A stretch of 64,000 bases of DNA from Gammaproteobacteria bacterium Ga0077536 (GTDB taxonomy: Bacteria > Pseudomonadota > Gammaproteobacteria > Ga0077536), in the NCBI GenBank assembly GCA_001464935.1, contig LNEL01000056.1:62001-126000 (forward strand), read 5' to 3'. This document shows positions 26,274 through 36,181 of this stretch, piece after piece. Below the pieces are notes generated by a model. It was given only the letters and a program-made list of their open reading frames with translations, was not told the DNA's origin and ran no database searches. The position numbers and the translations under genes were made by a program. Every line of letters begins with the position of its first letter. The first letter of the stretch is position 1.

Positions 26274-28448
26274 TCAGAACGCGATTTCCACGCCGCCCTG
26301 GACCAGCAGCGGCATGCCGACCCGGATGCCGCGGGTGCGGTCGACGATGTAGTCGCGGTCGAGCAGGTTCTTCGCGGCGAGGAACAGCGTCGCGTCGTAC
26401 TTCTTGACGGGATAACTGGCGGCGAGGTTGAAGATCGTCGACGACTTGATGCGCCCGACCTGGCCGTTGCCGTTCAGCGGCGCGACTTCGGTGTTCGCGA
26501 AATCGGCGAACTGCGACGACGTATGCACCGCTTCGAGGCGCAGGTCGAAACCGGTCCCGTGCGTGTAACCGACGGTGGTCGTGGCGAGGTGTTCCGGCGC
26601 ATAGGGCAGCCGGTTGCCTTCGCGGGAGCCGGCAACGATCCGGCCGTTCGCCACTTCGGTCACCGCGGTTTCCTGGTCGGCGGTCGGGAGATAGGTATAT
26701 GCCAACTGCAGGTACCAGTTGTCGCGCGTCGACAGCAGTTGCTGGCTGTCGAGGCGACCGGAGAGTTCGAGGCCCTCGTACAGGGTCTCGCCCTGGGCCA
26801 GCGGCGTCGATCCGCCGGCGATCGAACCGACCTGGATCTGGTTCTCGAAGTCGTTGCGGAACAGCGTCGCCTCGACGTGGGCGCCGGGCCGCACGTCGCT
26901 GCGCACGCCGAATTCCGCGTTCCAGCTCAGTTCGGCATCGACCTCGGTGAAGGTTGCCGACGCGATGCCATTGGGCGTGACGATCAGGTCCTCGACGCGC
27001 GGCGGCGCGAAGCCGCGATGCACGCCACCGAACAGCGTCACGGTGCTGGTGGGGTTGTAGGTGACGCCGAAGCCCGGAATGACCTCGGCGACATCATCGT
27101 CTCCCGTCGCACCGCCCAGATTGTTCTGGCGATCGTTTTCCACGTATTCGACGCGCACGCCCGGGGTCACGGCGAACTGGCCGAGCAGGAAGCGGTTCTG
27201 CGCGAACATCGAGTAGGCATCGACGCCGCGTTCCTGGTTTTCGACGATGGTGCCCGCGCGCGCGGTCGCCGTGCGCCCGTTCTGCTGGATGCGATCCTGC
27301 GACTCGTAATGTGCGCGCACCCCGGCCTGGAATTCGTTGTCGATGCCGAACAGCCTGTGTCGCGCGAGCAGGCGCGGTTCGACGCCATAGGTGTAATAGC
27401 TGCGCTGCCGGCCCTGGATCGAATTGCAGGCATCGGGGTCGACGCTTCGGCCCGCGAGCCGCGCATTGGTGAACGCCGCGCCGCACTGACCGTCTGTCGT
27501 GGTGCTGGACTGGCGCCACCAGTCGCGCTTGAAGTGCGTGAAGTAGACGTTGGTCGTCAGGATCAGGTCAGACGAGAACGCAATTTCGTGAGCCAGCGAC
27601 GCGCCGGTGCGATCGACATTGAAGTTGTCGTTGTCGAACGGGTTGTACTGGTAACCGAAGTTGCGGAGTTCCGCGTCGGTGATGCCGGAATAGCCGACCG
27701 AGGAATCCTCGCCGTAATAGCTCGCCTTGAGCGTCAGCGCCTGGTTGCCGGCGAATTCGAGCACGCCCTTGAGGCTCACGTCGTCTATTTCGGTGTGTTC
27801 GTTGTCGCGTGCGCCGTCGCCCTGCTTGCGCAGGTAGTCCATCAGCATGCCCTTGCCGCCGAGGCTCAGACGCCCGTTGAAATAGTCACGGCTGCCGCCG
27901 CTGAGCGTCATACCGCCCTGAAACTCCTGGGGCGGCGTCGGCGTCACGTAATTGATGACGCCACCGATGGTCTGCGGTCCGAACAGGATTTGCTCGGAGC
28001 CTTTCAGGACCTCGACGCTGTCGAAGCGCTCGATCGGCGGATGGTAGTAGCTCGCATTGTCACCGTAGGGTGCGTAGGCGAGCGGCAGACCGTCCTCGAG
28101 CAGCAGCACTTTGGTCGAGCGGGTCGGATTCAGGCCGCGCAGCCCGATGTTGGGTCGCAGGCCGAAGCCTTCCTCGTCGCGCACGTGCACACCCGGCGCC
28201 TTGCGCAAGGCTTCGTTGACCGTGAACACACGACTCTGCCGCAGTTCGTTCTGGTCGATGATGGTGGCCGAGCCTGCGATCTCCGGCAGCCTGCTCGATG
28301 ACCCGATCACCTCGACGGTCGGCAGTGCCGTCACCGGTGCGCCGGAGTCGGCCTCCTGGGCCGAGGCGGTGCTGACGAAGCCGCCGGCGACGGCCAGCAG
28401 GGCCAGTCGGCGGGGCGCGGAACGACGGAAGGCGGGGCGGCGCGGCAT
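26274..28448 (-). CDS. TonB-dependent outer-membrane receptor
   Basis: A 724-residue gated porin for ferric chelates or similar ligands. A signal peptide (about 1-30, cleaved after ASA) is followed by a TonB-box-like TLPTVEVIG segment, a plug domain (about 50-165, with RKAPGVHVRDEEGFGLRPNI and GLRGLNPTRSTKVLLLEDG) and a 22-strand barrel ending in a terminal phenylalanine (VEIAF), as expected for outer-membrane insertion. The plug pattern resembles FecA-like iron receptors. No TonB, FecIR or ABC transporter is adjacent. A Fur-like site lies just upstream. Confidence 0.92.
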   Translation of the reverse strand: MPRRPAFRRSAPRRLALLAVAGGFVSTASAQEADSGAPVTALPTVEVIGSSSRLPEIAGSATIIDQNELRQSRVFTVNEALRKAPGVHVRDEEGFGLRPNIGLRGLNPTRSTKVLLLEDGLPLAYAPYGDNASYYHPPIERFDSVEVLKGSEQILFGPQTIGGVINYVTPTPPQEFQGGMTLSGGSRDYFNGRLSLGGKGMLMDYLRKQGDGARDNEHTEIDDVSLKGVLEFAGNQALTLKASYYGEDSSVGYSGITDAELRNFGYQYNPFDNDNFNVDRTGASLAHEIAFSSDLILTTNVYFTHFKRDWWRQSSTTTDGQCGAAFTNARLAGRSVDPDACNSIQGRQRSYYTYGVEPRLLARHRLFGIDNEFQAGVRAHYESQDRIQQNGRTATARAGTIVENQERGVDAYSMFAQNRFLLGQFAVTPGVRVEYVENDRQNNLGGATGDDDVAEVIPGFGVTYNPTSTVTLFGGVHRGFAPPRVEDLIVTPNGIASATFTEVDAELSWNAEFGVRSDVRPGAHVEATLFRNDFENQIQVGSIAGGSTPLAQGETLYEGLELSGRLDSQQLLSTRDNWYLQLAYTYLPTADQETAVTEVANGRIVAGSREGNRLPYAPEHLATTTVGYTHGTGFDLRLEAVHTSSQFADFANTEVAPLNGNGQVGRIKSSTIFNLAASYPVKKYDATLFLAAKNLLDRDYIVDRTRGIRVGMPLLVQGGVEIAF

Positions 28449-28470
28449 CGGAACCTCGAAGCTTAGTGTT

Positions 28471-28492
28471 AATAAGAACGATTCGCATTATG
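28471..28492 (-). promoter_or_regulatory. Fur-box-like site upstream of the TonB receptor
   Basis: On the minus strand the sequence CATAATGCGAATCGTTCTTA, continuing TT, resembles the iron-regulator consensus of alternating GATAAT/GAAT units. It lies about 22-44 bases upstream of the receptor start, in an AT-rich patch. This implies iron-repressed expression; the match is imperfect. Confidence 0.5.
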
Positions 28493-28637
28493 TCTTTCGG
28501 GCCTCGATAACGCAAGCGTTGCAAGGTATTTCCGATCGGGGAGGACGACAGTGGCCCGTCGGGTCGACGCGCCGGCTGGTCCGCCCGGTGGCGCACCGGC
28601 GAACGAGCGCCTGCGGCCCGTTCGCGGCGGCGTCGCT

Positions 28638-30116
28638 TCAGGGCTTGCCGCTGTAGGGGACGTGCGCTGGGGCCGTGGTGCTTTCCCAGCCGCCGCCGAG
28701 TGCGAGATAGATGTTGATCAGCTGCTGGGTGAGGTTGATCTCGGAAAGCGCCAGCTGGTCCTCGATCGACAGCAGGCTCCGCTCGGCATCGAGCACGGTC
28801 AGGAAGTCCTCGACGCCTTCGCGATAGCGCAACTGGGCGAGTTCGCTCGCGGTGCGGCTGGCGTCGCGCGCGGACTGCAGTTGCGCGCGACGATCGCGCT
28901 CGTTGAGCCAGGCGCTGAGCGCGCTGTCGACTTCTTCGAGCGCGGTCGTGACGGTCGCCTCAAAGCGCGCCATGTTCGCGGCCGCCGCGCTGTCCTGCTG
29001 CCGGATGCGCGCATAGATGCCTTCGCGATCGAACAGGTTCCAGCTGACCGCCGGCCCGAGTCCGAAGAACGGCGCGCCGGCGGAGGTGAGGCCTGACAAG
29101 GGTGCCGCGCCGACCCCGACCCTGGCGCCGAAGGTCACGGTCGGAAAGAGCTCCGCCGTCGCCACGCCGACGTTCGCCGACGCCGCGGCGAGCGCGCGCT
29201 CCGCCGCCTGCACGTCGGGGCGTCGGCGCAGCAGATCGGCCGGTGTGCCGAGTGCGACGAACGCCGGCATCGCCGGCAGCGGTGCATGCGGTCCCAGCGT
29301 CGCGCTCAACGCGCCGGGCGCCTGTGCCGTCAGCGTTGTCAGACGGTTCAGCGCGGCCGTGGTCTGCGCATCGAGACTCGGGATCGTCGCCTGGCTCGTC
29401 AGCAGCTGGGTGCGGGCCCGCGCGACGTCGAGTTCGGTCGCCGCCCCTTCCGTGTTCAGCAACGTCACGAGTTCGAGCGCCTGCCGCTGCACCGAGACAT
29501 TGCGCCGGGCTACTTCGAGTCGCGTCTGGGCCCCGCGCAGATCGACGTAGGCGCGCGCGACGCGGCCGAGCACGGCGGTGACGACACCGTTGCGCAGGGC
29601 TTCCTGCGATCCGATCTCGGCGGTGGCCGCCTCGACCGAGCGACGGATGCGCCCGAACAGATCGAGCTCCCATGACAGGTCGAGGCCGAGGCTCGCGCTC
29701 GCCAGGGTCGGCAGCGCGTTGTCCGGTTCCAGCTGTGGCACGAGCGCAGACGAATTGCGCTGTTCCTGCACCGATGCGTTCGCATCGATCGTCGGACGCC
29801 GCCGCGTCTCGACGGCCGCGAGCGCGGCGCGCGCGGCTTCGACGTTGGCGACCGCCACGCGCAGGTCGTAGTTCGCACCGAGCGCAGCCGTCATCAACGC
29901 ATCGAGCTGGCTGTCGTGCAATTCACGCCACCACGCGTCGGGCGGTGCAGTCGTCGACAGTCGGCTGTCGGCCGTGCCCGACGACGGGAAGCTCGCTGCG
30001 CTGTCGGCCGTGCTGACGGGCGGGCCCGCGTAGTCGGGACCGACCGCCGCGCAGCCCGCGAGCAGCGCGACGGCGAGGCCGAGGACAAGTCCTCGAGCGG
30101 GGGCTCTGGCGATCAT
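28638..30116 (-). CDS. RND efflux outer-membrane channel lipoprotein (NodT/OprM-type)
   Basis: A 492-residue outer-membrane factor of a tripartite pump. The signal peptide ends in the lipobox LLAGC (about residues 18-22), so the mature protein is lipidated. Two OEP repeats follow, with typical segments VGPDYAGPP, WWRELHDSQLDALMTAALG and RRRPDVQAAERALAAASANV. Its ATG overlaps the pump gene's stop (ATGA), and it closes a three-gene operon. Confidence 0.92.
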   Translation of the reverse strand: MIARAPARGLVLGLAVALLAGCAAVGPDYAGPPVSTADSAASFPSSGTADSRLSTTAPPDAWWRELHDSQLDALMTAALGANYDLRVAVANVEAARAALAAVETRRRPTIDANASVQEQRNSSALVPQLEPDNALPTLASASLGLDLSWELDLFGRIRRSVEAATAEIGSQEALRNGVVTAVLGRVARAYVDLRGAQTRLEVARRNVSVQRQALELVTLLNTEGAATELDVARARTQLLTSQATIPSLDAQTTAALNRLTTLTAQAPGALSATLGPHAPLPAMPAFVALGTPADLLRRRPDVQAAERALAAASANVGVATAELFPTVTFGARVGVGAAPLSGLTSAGAPFFGLGPAVSWNLFDREGIYARIRQQDSAAAANMARFEATVTTALEEVDSALSAWLNERDRRAQLQSARDASRTASELAQLRYREGVEDFLTVLDAERSLLSIEDQLALSEINLTQQLINIYLALGGGWESTTAPAHVPYSGKP

Positions 30117-33100
30117 GGATGGGCCTCGCCGGTCGGCGCCGGCGGCTTGCGGTGGCGTTCGACGAACTGCGCGAAGCGTCGGGCCACGATGTAGAACACC
30201 GGCGTGAAGATGAGGCCGAAGAAAGTCACGCCGAGCATGCCGAAGAACATCGCAGTGCCGAGTGACTGGCGCATCTCGGCGCCGGCACCGGTCGCAATGG
30301 CCAGCGGCACCACGCCCATGATGAACGCGAACGAGGTCATCAGGATCGGTCGCAGGCGCGTGTGTGCGGCGCGCGCGGCGGCGGCGACGGGGTCGAGCCC
30401 GTCCCGCTCACCCTGGCGCGCGAACTCGACGATCAGGATCGCGTTCTTCGCCGCGAGCCCGATCAGCACGATGAAACCCACCTGCACCAGGATGTCGTTC
30501 TCCATGCCGCGCAGGTTCACACCCGTCACGGCCGCGAGCAGGCACATCGGCACGATCAGCACCACCGCCAGCGGCAGCATCCAGCTTTCGTACAGTGCGG
30601 CCAGCACCAGGAACACGAAGGCCACCGCGAGCGAGAACGCGATTGGGGCGGTGTTGCCGGCAAGCTTCTCCTGCAGGGCCATGTCGGTCCATTCGAAGCC
30701 GAAGCCATCCGGCAGGACCTCGGCGGCAATCCGCTCCATCGCCGCCAGCGACTCACCGGTCGACACGCCCGGGGGTGTCACGCCCTGCACTTCGGCGGCG
30801 AGATAGAGGTTGTAGCGCGACACGCGATGGGGGCCGGTCAGGTCCTGGAACGTCGTCAGCGAGCCGAGCGGCACCAGCGCGCCGCTGTCGGAGCGCGCGC
30901 GCAGCTTCAGCAGGTCCTCGCGCTGATCGCGGTAACCCCCTTCGGCCTGCGCGGTCACGCGGTAGGTGCGGCCGAGGAAGTTGAAGTCGTTGATGTACGC
31001 GGAGCCGAGATAGATTTCCAGGGCGTCGAGCACGCGTTCGGCCGGCACGCGCAGTTTCTCGGCGCGCACACGATCGATGTCGGCGAACACTTTCGGCGTC
31101 TTGGTGTTGAAGGTGGTGAACACGCGGGCGACGTTCGGGTCCTGGTTCGCGCGCGCAATCAGTTCCTGCGTCACGCGCTCGAGTTCACGCACGCCGTATC
31201 CGCCGCGGTCCTGCACGTACAGTTTCCAGCCGCCGCCGGTGCCGATGCCACGTACGGGCGGTGGCGGCACCACGAAGGCCATCGCTTCCTGGATGGTGCC
31301 GAGCTTGGCCTGCGCCGTGGCCACGGTGTCCTCGATGCTCAGACCCAGCGCTGCCCGTTCCTCGTAGGGCTTCAGCGGCGCGAACACGGCGCCCGCGTTC
31401 GACGCATTGGTGCGCGTCGCGCCGTCGAAGCCGGCAAAGCCCGCGTTGTGGGCCATTTCCGGCATCGCCAGCAGCAGCTTCGTCGCGCGCCGCACGACCT
31501 CGTCCGTGCGCGACACGGAGGCGCCGGGCGGGAGCTGGTAGACCGTGATCAGGTAGCCCTGATCCTGTTGCGGGATGAAGCCCGTCGGCGTGCGATTGAA
31601 TTCGACGACCGTCAGTGCGACGAGCCCGGCGTACACCAGCAGCATCAGCGCCGTGATGCGCAGCACCCGCCTGGTGAGCCAGGCATAACTGTCCGACAGG
31701 CGGGCGAAGCCCGCGTTGAAGGTCACCGCAATCGCCGTGAACGGCGCGAGCAGCACGCGCGCCGCGACCGGCCGCCGGTGATCGGGATCGTGGGCCTTCA
31801 GCAGCAGCGCGCCGAGGGCGGGCGACAGGGTCAGCGACACCAGCGCGGAGATGATCGTCGCGCTCGCGACCGTCAGCGCGAACTGGCGGTAGAACTCGCC
31901 GGCGATGCCGGTGATGAAGGCGGTGGGCACGAACACCGCCGTGAGCACCAGTGCGATGGCAATCAGCGCACCGCCGACCTCGTCCATCGTGCGATGCGCC
32001 GCCTCGCGCGGCGCCAGGCCCTGCGCGAGATAACGCTCGATGTTCTCGACGACGACGATCGCGTCATCGACCGCGATGCCCACCGCGAGCACCAGGCCGA
32101 ACAGTGTCAGGTTATTGATCGAGAAGCCGAAGGCGGCCATCACCGCGAATGTGCCGATCAGCGAGATCGGTATCGCGACGATCGGGATGACCGCGGCGCG
32201 CCACGACTGCAGGAACAGCAGCACCACGAACACCACGAGCAGCATCGCCTCGAATATCGTCAGGTACACCTCGTGCACCGACTGCTCGATGAACTTCGTC
32301 GGATTGAACGCAATCGTCGCGTCCACGCCGGACGGAAAGTCCTTGCGCATCTCCTCCAGCAGGTCCTCGATCGCCTGCGCAGTCTCCAGGGCGTTCGATC
32401 CCGGACGCTGGAAAATCGGGATCGGCAGCGCCGTCTTGCCGTCGAGATAGCCGATCGTCGAATAATCCTGCGCGCCGAGCTCGACCCGCGCGACATCGCG
32501 CAGCCGGGTGATGCGTCCGCTCGGCGTGCGCTTGACGATGATGTCGCCGAACTGCTCGGGATCGATGAACCGGCCCTGGCTCTCGATCGGCAGTTCGAAC
32601 GCGGCCGGCGCCGGCACCGGCAACTGGTTCAGCCGGCCCGAGGCGACCTGCACGTTGTTCTGCCGCACGGCGTCGACGATTTCGTCGGCCGTCAGATCGC
32701 GGGCCGTCGCGAGTTCGGGGTCGATCCAGATCCGCATCGAGTACGCGCGCTCCGCGAAGATGCTGAACTGGCCCACGCCTTTCAGGCGCGCGAGCCGATC
32801 GACGACCTGCGTGCGCGCGTAGTTCGACAGGTAGGTGCCGTCACGCGAGCCGTCCGGCGAATGCAGATGCATCACCATCAGCATGTCCGGCGAATTCTTC
32901 GCGACGTTGACGCCGAGCCGCCGCACGTCTTCCGGCAGGCGCGGCTCGGCAATCGCGACGCGGTTCTGCACCAGCACCTGCGCAAGATCGAGGTTCGTGC
33001 CGAGTTCGAAGGTCACGCTGATCGTCAGCCGGCCGTCGCCGGTCGACGAGGACTGCAGGAACAGCATGCCGTCGACGCCGTTGATCTCCTGCTCGAGCGG

Positions 33101-33295
33101 CGTCGCGACGGTTTCGGCGATGGTCTCGGCGCTGGCCCCCGGATAGGTCGCCGTGACCTGGATGGTCGGCGGCACGATTTCGGGGTACTGCGCGACCGGC
33201 AGCACGAAGTAGGCAATCGCGCCCACGAGGGTGATCACGATCGAAATCACCGACGCGAAGATCGGCCGCTCGATGAAGAAGTGGGACAGGCGCAT
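30113..33295 (-). CDS. RND multidrug efflux pump, inner-membrane permease (AcrB/MexB-type)
   Basis: A 1060-residue proton-driven exporter with twelve membrane helices and two large periplasmic loops, of the HAE1 branch. It starts MRLSHFFIERPIFASVISIV. The proton-relay aspartates lie in the helix AVGIAVDDAIVVVENIER, and GFIVLIGLAAKNAILIVEFA is the second-half counterpart. Substrates are probably hydrophobic drugs or biocides. It lies between the adaptor and the outer-membrane channel. No repressor gene is adjacent. Confidence 0.95.
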   Translation of the reverse strand: MRLSHFFIERPIFASVISIVITLVGAIAYFVLPVAQYPEIVPPTIQVTATYPGASAETIAETVATPLEQEINGVDGMLFLQSSSTGDGRLTISVTFELGTNLDLAQVLVQNRVAIAEPRLPEDVRRLGVNVAKNSPDMLMVMHLHSPDGSRDGTYLSNYARTQVVDRLARLKGVGQFSIFAERAYSMRIWIDPELATARDLTADEIVDAVRQNNVQVASGRLNQLPVPAPAAFELPIESQGRFIDPEQFGDIIVKRTPSGRITRLRDVARVELGAQDYSTIGYLDGKTALPIPIFQRPGSNALETAQAIEDLLEEMRKDFPSGVDATIAFNPTKFIEQSVHEVYLTIFEAMLLVVFVVLLFLQSWRAAVIPIVAIPISLIGTFAVMAAFGFSINNLTLFGLVLAVGIAVDDAIVVVENIERYLAQGLAPREAAHRTMDEVGGALIAIALVLTAVFVPTAFITGIAGEFYRQFALTVASATIISALVSLTLSPALGALLLKAHDPDHRRPVAARVLLAPFTAIAVTFNAGFARLSDSYAWLTRRVLRITALMLLVYAGLVALTVVEFNRTPTGFIPQQDQGYLITVYQLPPGASVSRTDEVVRRATKLLLAMPEMAHNAGFAGFDGATRTNASNAGAVFAPLKPYEERAALGLSIEDTVATAQAKLGTIQEAMAFVVPPPPVRGIGTGGGWKLYVQDRGGYGVRELERVTQELIARANQDPNVARVFTTFNTKTPKVFADIDRVRAEKLRVPAERVLDALEIYLGSAYINDFNFLGRTYRVTAQAEGGYRDQREDLLKLRARSDSGALVPLGSLTTFQDLTGPHRVSRYNLYLAAEVQGVTPPGVSTGESLAAMERIAAEVLPDGFGFEWTDMALQEKLAGNTAPIAFSLAVAFVFLVLAALYESWMLPLAVVLIVPMCLLAAVTGVNLRGMENDILVQVGFIVLIGLAAKNAILIVEFARQGERDGLDPVAAAARAAHTRLRPILMTSFAFIMGVVPLAIATGAGAEMRQSLGTAMFFGMLGVTFFGLIFTPVFYIVARRFAQFVERHRKPPAPTGEAHP

Positions 33296-33300
33296 CGAGG

Positions 33301-34467
33301 CTATTTCCCGCCGGCGGCGTCGGCCGTGGTCGGCGTGACCGGCTGCCCGGGTCGCGCGCGCTGCACGCCGACGACCACGATGCGATCGGTCGCTGTCAGT
33401 CCCTCGCGCACGACGCGCAGGCCGTCGATCAGTGGCCCGAGCAGGACCGGCCGCGCTTCAATGACATTGTCGGGCTTCACCACCATCAGCAGTTTCGTCG
33501 CCTGGTCGGTGACGACCGCGGCGTCCGGAATCAGCAGCGCATCGTGCTCGCCTTCGCCGTAGAGCCGTGCGCGCGCGAACATGCCGGGCAGCAGCACGTG
33601 GTCGGGATTCGCAAAGGTGGCCCGGCCGAGCATCGTGCCGGTGACGGGATCGAGTTCGTTGTCGACGAAAGTCATGCGGCCCTTGTGCGGCCAGCCGTCT
33701 TCGTCGATCAGCCGGGCCTCGACCGGGTTCTGCACCTCGCGTGAGGATCGCCGGGTGCCGGCGCTGTCCAGGCGCGTATAGCGCATGAACTCGGACTCGG
33801 ATGCTTCGATTTCGAGTTCGATCGGATCCAGCGACACGATGGTCGTCAGCAGGGTCGAGTCGGCGCTGCCGCCTGAAATGACATTGCCGACGTCCACGCG
33901 CAGGTCCGACACGCGCCCGGCCATTGGCGCCCGTACTTCGGTGAAGCCGAGATCGAGTTCGGCCTGCTGTTGCACGGCCGTCGCGGCGGCGACGTCCGCC
34001 TGCGCCGAATCGCGTTTCGCGCGGCGTTCTTCCAGCGTCTCGCGGCTCATCGCCTTCGACGCCTCGAGGCGCTGCCCGCGCTCGAGTTCGAGCTGCGCGA
34101 GTTTCAGCTGGGTCTGCGCGCGCGCGACGTCGGCTCGCGCGCGCGCGACGCCGGCGGTGAACGGCCGCTGATCGATCACGAACAGCAGTTGGCCGGCTTC
34201 CACGAGCTGGCCTTCGTCGAAATGCACGGAGTCGAGATAGCCCGACACCCGCGCCCTGACTTCGACGCGCTGCTGCGCGACGAAGCGGCCGGTGTATTCA
34301 TCCCATTCGGTGATGCGCTTCTGCACGGGCAGCGCGACGGTGACGGTTGGCGGTGGCGGAGCGGGCGGGGCATCCGCGGTCATCGCGGGCAGCGCGAGAA
34401 CCAGCAGCGCGGCCATGAGCACGAGGCGGGTGGCGACAGGGGGCATCGGTGAACTTTCGGCAGGCAT
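33301..34467 (-). CDS. RND efflux periplasmic adaptor (membrane fusion protein)
   Basis: A 388-residue adaptor linking permease and outer-membrane channel. A signal sequence (about 1-30) is followed by the lipoyl-like segment RVEVRARVSGYLDSVHFDEG, a coiled-coil hairpin rich in Ala/Gln/Glu (about 100-165) and a second lipoyl half with GRVSDLRVDVGN and the beta-barrel domains. There is no lipobox cysteine, so it is probably anchored by the signal helix or soluble. ATG 34446 is an alternative start. It leads the efflux operon, 5 bases before the permease gene. Confidence 0.92.
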   Translation of the reverse strand: MPAESSPMPPVATRLVLMAALLVLALPAMTADAPPAPPPPTVTVALPVQKRITEWDEYTGRFVAQQRVEVRARVSGYLDSVHFDEGQLVEAGQLLFVIDQRPFTAGVARARADVARAQTQLKLAQLELERGQRLEASKAMSRETLEERRAKRDSAQADVAAATAVQQQAELDLGFTEVRAPMAGRVSDLRVDVGNVISGGSADSTLLTTIVSLDPIELEIEASESEFMRYTRLDSAGTRRSSREVQNPVEARLIDEDGWPHKGRMTFVDNELDPVTGTMLGRATFANPDHVLLPGMFARARLYGEGEHDALLIPDAAVVTDQATKLLMVVKPDNVIEARPVLLGPLIDGLRVVREGLTATDRIVVVGVQRARPGQPVTPTTADAAGGK

Positions 34468-34541
34468 GGCAGCGCATTATCGCAGATGCAGCCGCCGTCC
34501 TGTGCATGACGGTCGTCAAGCGGCGCGCAGGCCGCCGTGGC

Positions 34542-36077
34542 TCACACCCTCAGCACAGGCGATGGCTGCGGGATGCCGTCCGCGTCGAGCGAATAGGCGT
34601 AGGCCTCTTTCATTTGGAAATTGCCGCTGTCGGTGTAGACGAGCAGACGCTTGCCGTTGGTGCGCGTCTTGACCATGCCATAGGCGGTGCGGCTGAAGCC
34701 GAAGAACTCGCCGCGCTGCCGGTCCTCTGCGCTCGTCGGCTTCGCCAGGGTCGACCAGCCCTCGACCTTGAAGAAGGCCACCAGTTCGGTGACGAAGATC
34801 AGGGGCTCGGGGACGCGCGACCAGCGGCCCAGCGCGCCCATCAGGGTAGCCCGCGGGTGGATGTATTCCTTGCGTGCGTGCTCGTCGCCGCTGGAGACGA
34901 TGCTGACGATCGGCGACACCGCCTGCAGCAGCGCACCGGAGAAGTCCGATGATCCGTGATGGGGCACCTTGAAAATCTCCGACTGCAGGTTCAACCGGCC
35001 CGCGCGGTGTTCGTTCGCGAGATAGCGGCTGGCCTGGTTGTTCAGATCGCCCGTGAACAGATAGCTGAAGCCGCCGTAGCGCAGGCGGAACACGATCGAA
35101 TGGCCGTTGATCGTGTGGGATGCCGAATGGCCGCCGAAATCCTCGATTTCCGTGGCCAGCGACTCGTGGCCGACGCGCGGCCCGTGCGGCGGATCGCCGA
35201 GAAAGCGCAGCGCGGGCTTGCCGTCGATGGTCGAGGTCAGCGGCCCCAGCACCTCGATTTTCAGATCGCCCTTGTTGAAGAACGAGAACGCGTCGTCGTC
35301 GCCGAACTGCAGGCGACGGCACTCGACCGGTGCCCGCGCGTGGTAGGTCGCGAGTGCCTTTTTCCACGCCAGGAAGGGCTGGTTCATCTCGCTGTCCGGC
35401 ACGTCGAGCAGATTGTCGACGAGACCCGTCAGCCACGTCTGTTTGCCGACGCGCGTGGTCGGCCCCAGCAGGTCGACATCGGACACCCGTTTGCCGTCGC
35501 GCGTGGCGGGTCGCTTCACGAGGCCATTGTGATAGTAGCGGCGCGGCTGCATGAACAGGCGCTTGCGTTTCTCGCGGTTCGTCTCCGAGTCGAGGATCTC
35601 GCGCAGGCCGGCGAAGTGATCGGCGTCGCCGTGGGTGACGAGCAGGCAGTCGATCCGGCGCGGCTTCGCCGCCGTCGTGCCCCGAAAGCGGCCGGCGAGG
35701 TAGCGCGCGAAGAGCTGATTGTCGCCGCCGTCGACGAGGATCACCTTGCCGTTCGGCGCTTCGATCACCGCGCCGTCGCCCTGCTGCACGTCGACACAGT
35801 TGACCTTCAGCACGTCGTTCCTGCGCACGGGTCTGATCAGCGTCGCGAGGTCGATGCGCGCCGATTTGCGCGGTTCGATGTAGCCCTTTTCCTTGACCGG
35901 CAGGATGCTGCCGTCCGGCTGTTCGTTGAAATGCACCGTCTCGATTTCGATGTGCGTGGCCGTGCGGGCGCTGACGGTGACTTCGTCGCCCCACGCCAGC
36001 GTGCGCCGCAGCCGCTTGCGGCCCGGCGCCGCCCACACGTCGACCAGATCGACCGCAATCACGCCCTTGCTCGCCAT
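34542..36077 (-). CDS. ComEC-like standalone metallo-beta-lactamase hydrolase
   Basis: A 511-residue soluble protein. An N-terminal SH3-like barrel segment (about 1-70, DLVDVWAAPGRKRLRRTLAW) precedes a hydrolase domain resembling the C-terminal domain of the DNA-uptake protein ComEC. Its features are DVQQGDGAVIEAPNGKVILV, the metal motif THGDADH (about 134-140), a late LFTGDLN and VPHHGSSDFSGALLQ. No membrane segments are seen, so it is not a DNA channel. Substrates of such free-standing homologues are generally unknown. GGGAGG precedes the ATG. It is divergent from a FadL-type gene. Confidence 0.8.
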   Translation of the reverse strand: MASKGVIAVDLVDVWAAPGRKRLRRTLAWGDEVTVSARTATHIEIETVHFNEQPDGSILPVKEKGYIEPRKSARIDLATLIRPVRRNDVLKVNCVDVQQGDGAVIEAPNGKVILVDGGDNQLFARYLAGRFRGTTAAKPRRIDCLLVTHGDADHFAGLREILDSETNREKRKRLFMQPRRYYHNGLVKRPATRDGKRVSDVDLLGPTTRVGKQTWLTGLVDNLLDVPDSEMNQPFLAWKKALATYHARAPVECRRLQFGDDDAFSFFNKGDLKIEVLGPLTSTIDGKPALRFLGDPPHGPRVGHESLATEIEDFGGHSASHTINGHSIVFRLRYGGFSYLFTGDLNNQASRYLANEHRAGRLNLQSEIFKVPHHGSSDFSGALLQAVSPIVSIVSSGDEHARKEYIHPRATLMGALGRWSRVPEPLIFVTELVAFFKVEGWSTLAKPTSAEDRQRGEFFGFSRTAYGMVKTRTNGKRLLVYTDSGNFQMKEAYAYSLDADGIPQPSPVLRV

Positions 36078-36181
36078 GTCGCCTCCCTGACGCGTCCTCG
36101 ACCGGCCGTTCCCGTGCTTGCAAGCTTGGCAAAGCCGGGATTGAATGGCAATAATTACAAATAAAGATCAGATAATTGAAT

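Noticed and set aside
30362-33562. A 1066-codon open frame opposite the RND permease
   Set aside because: It is an antisense shadow of a clear AcrB-type gene; long open antisense frames are common in high-GC DNA.
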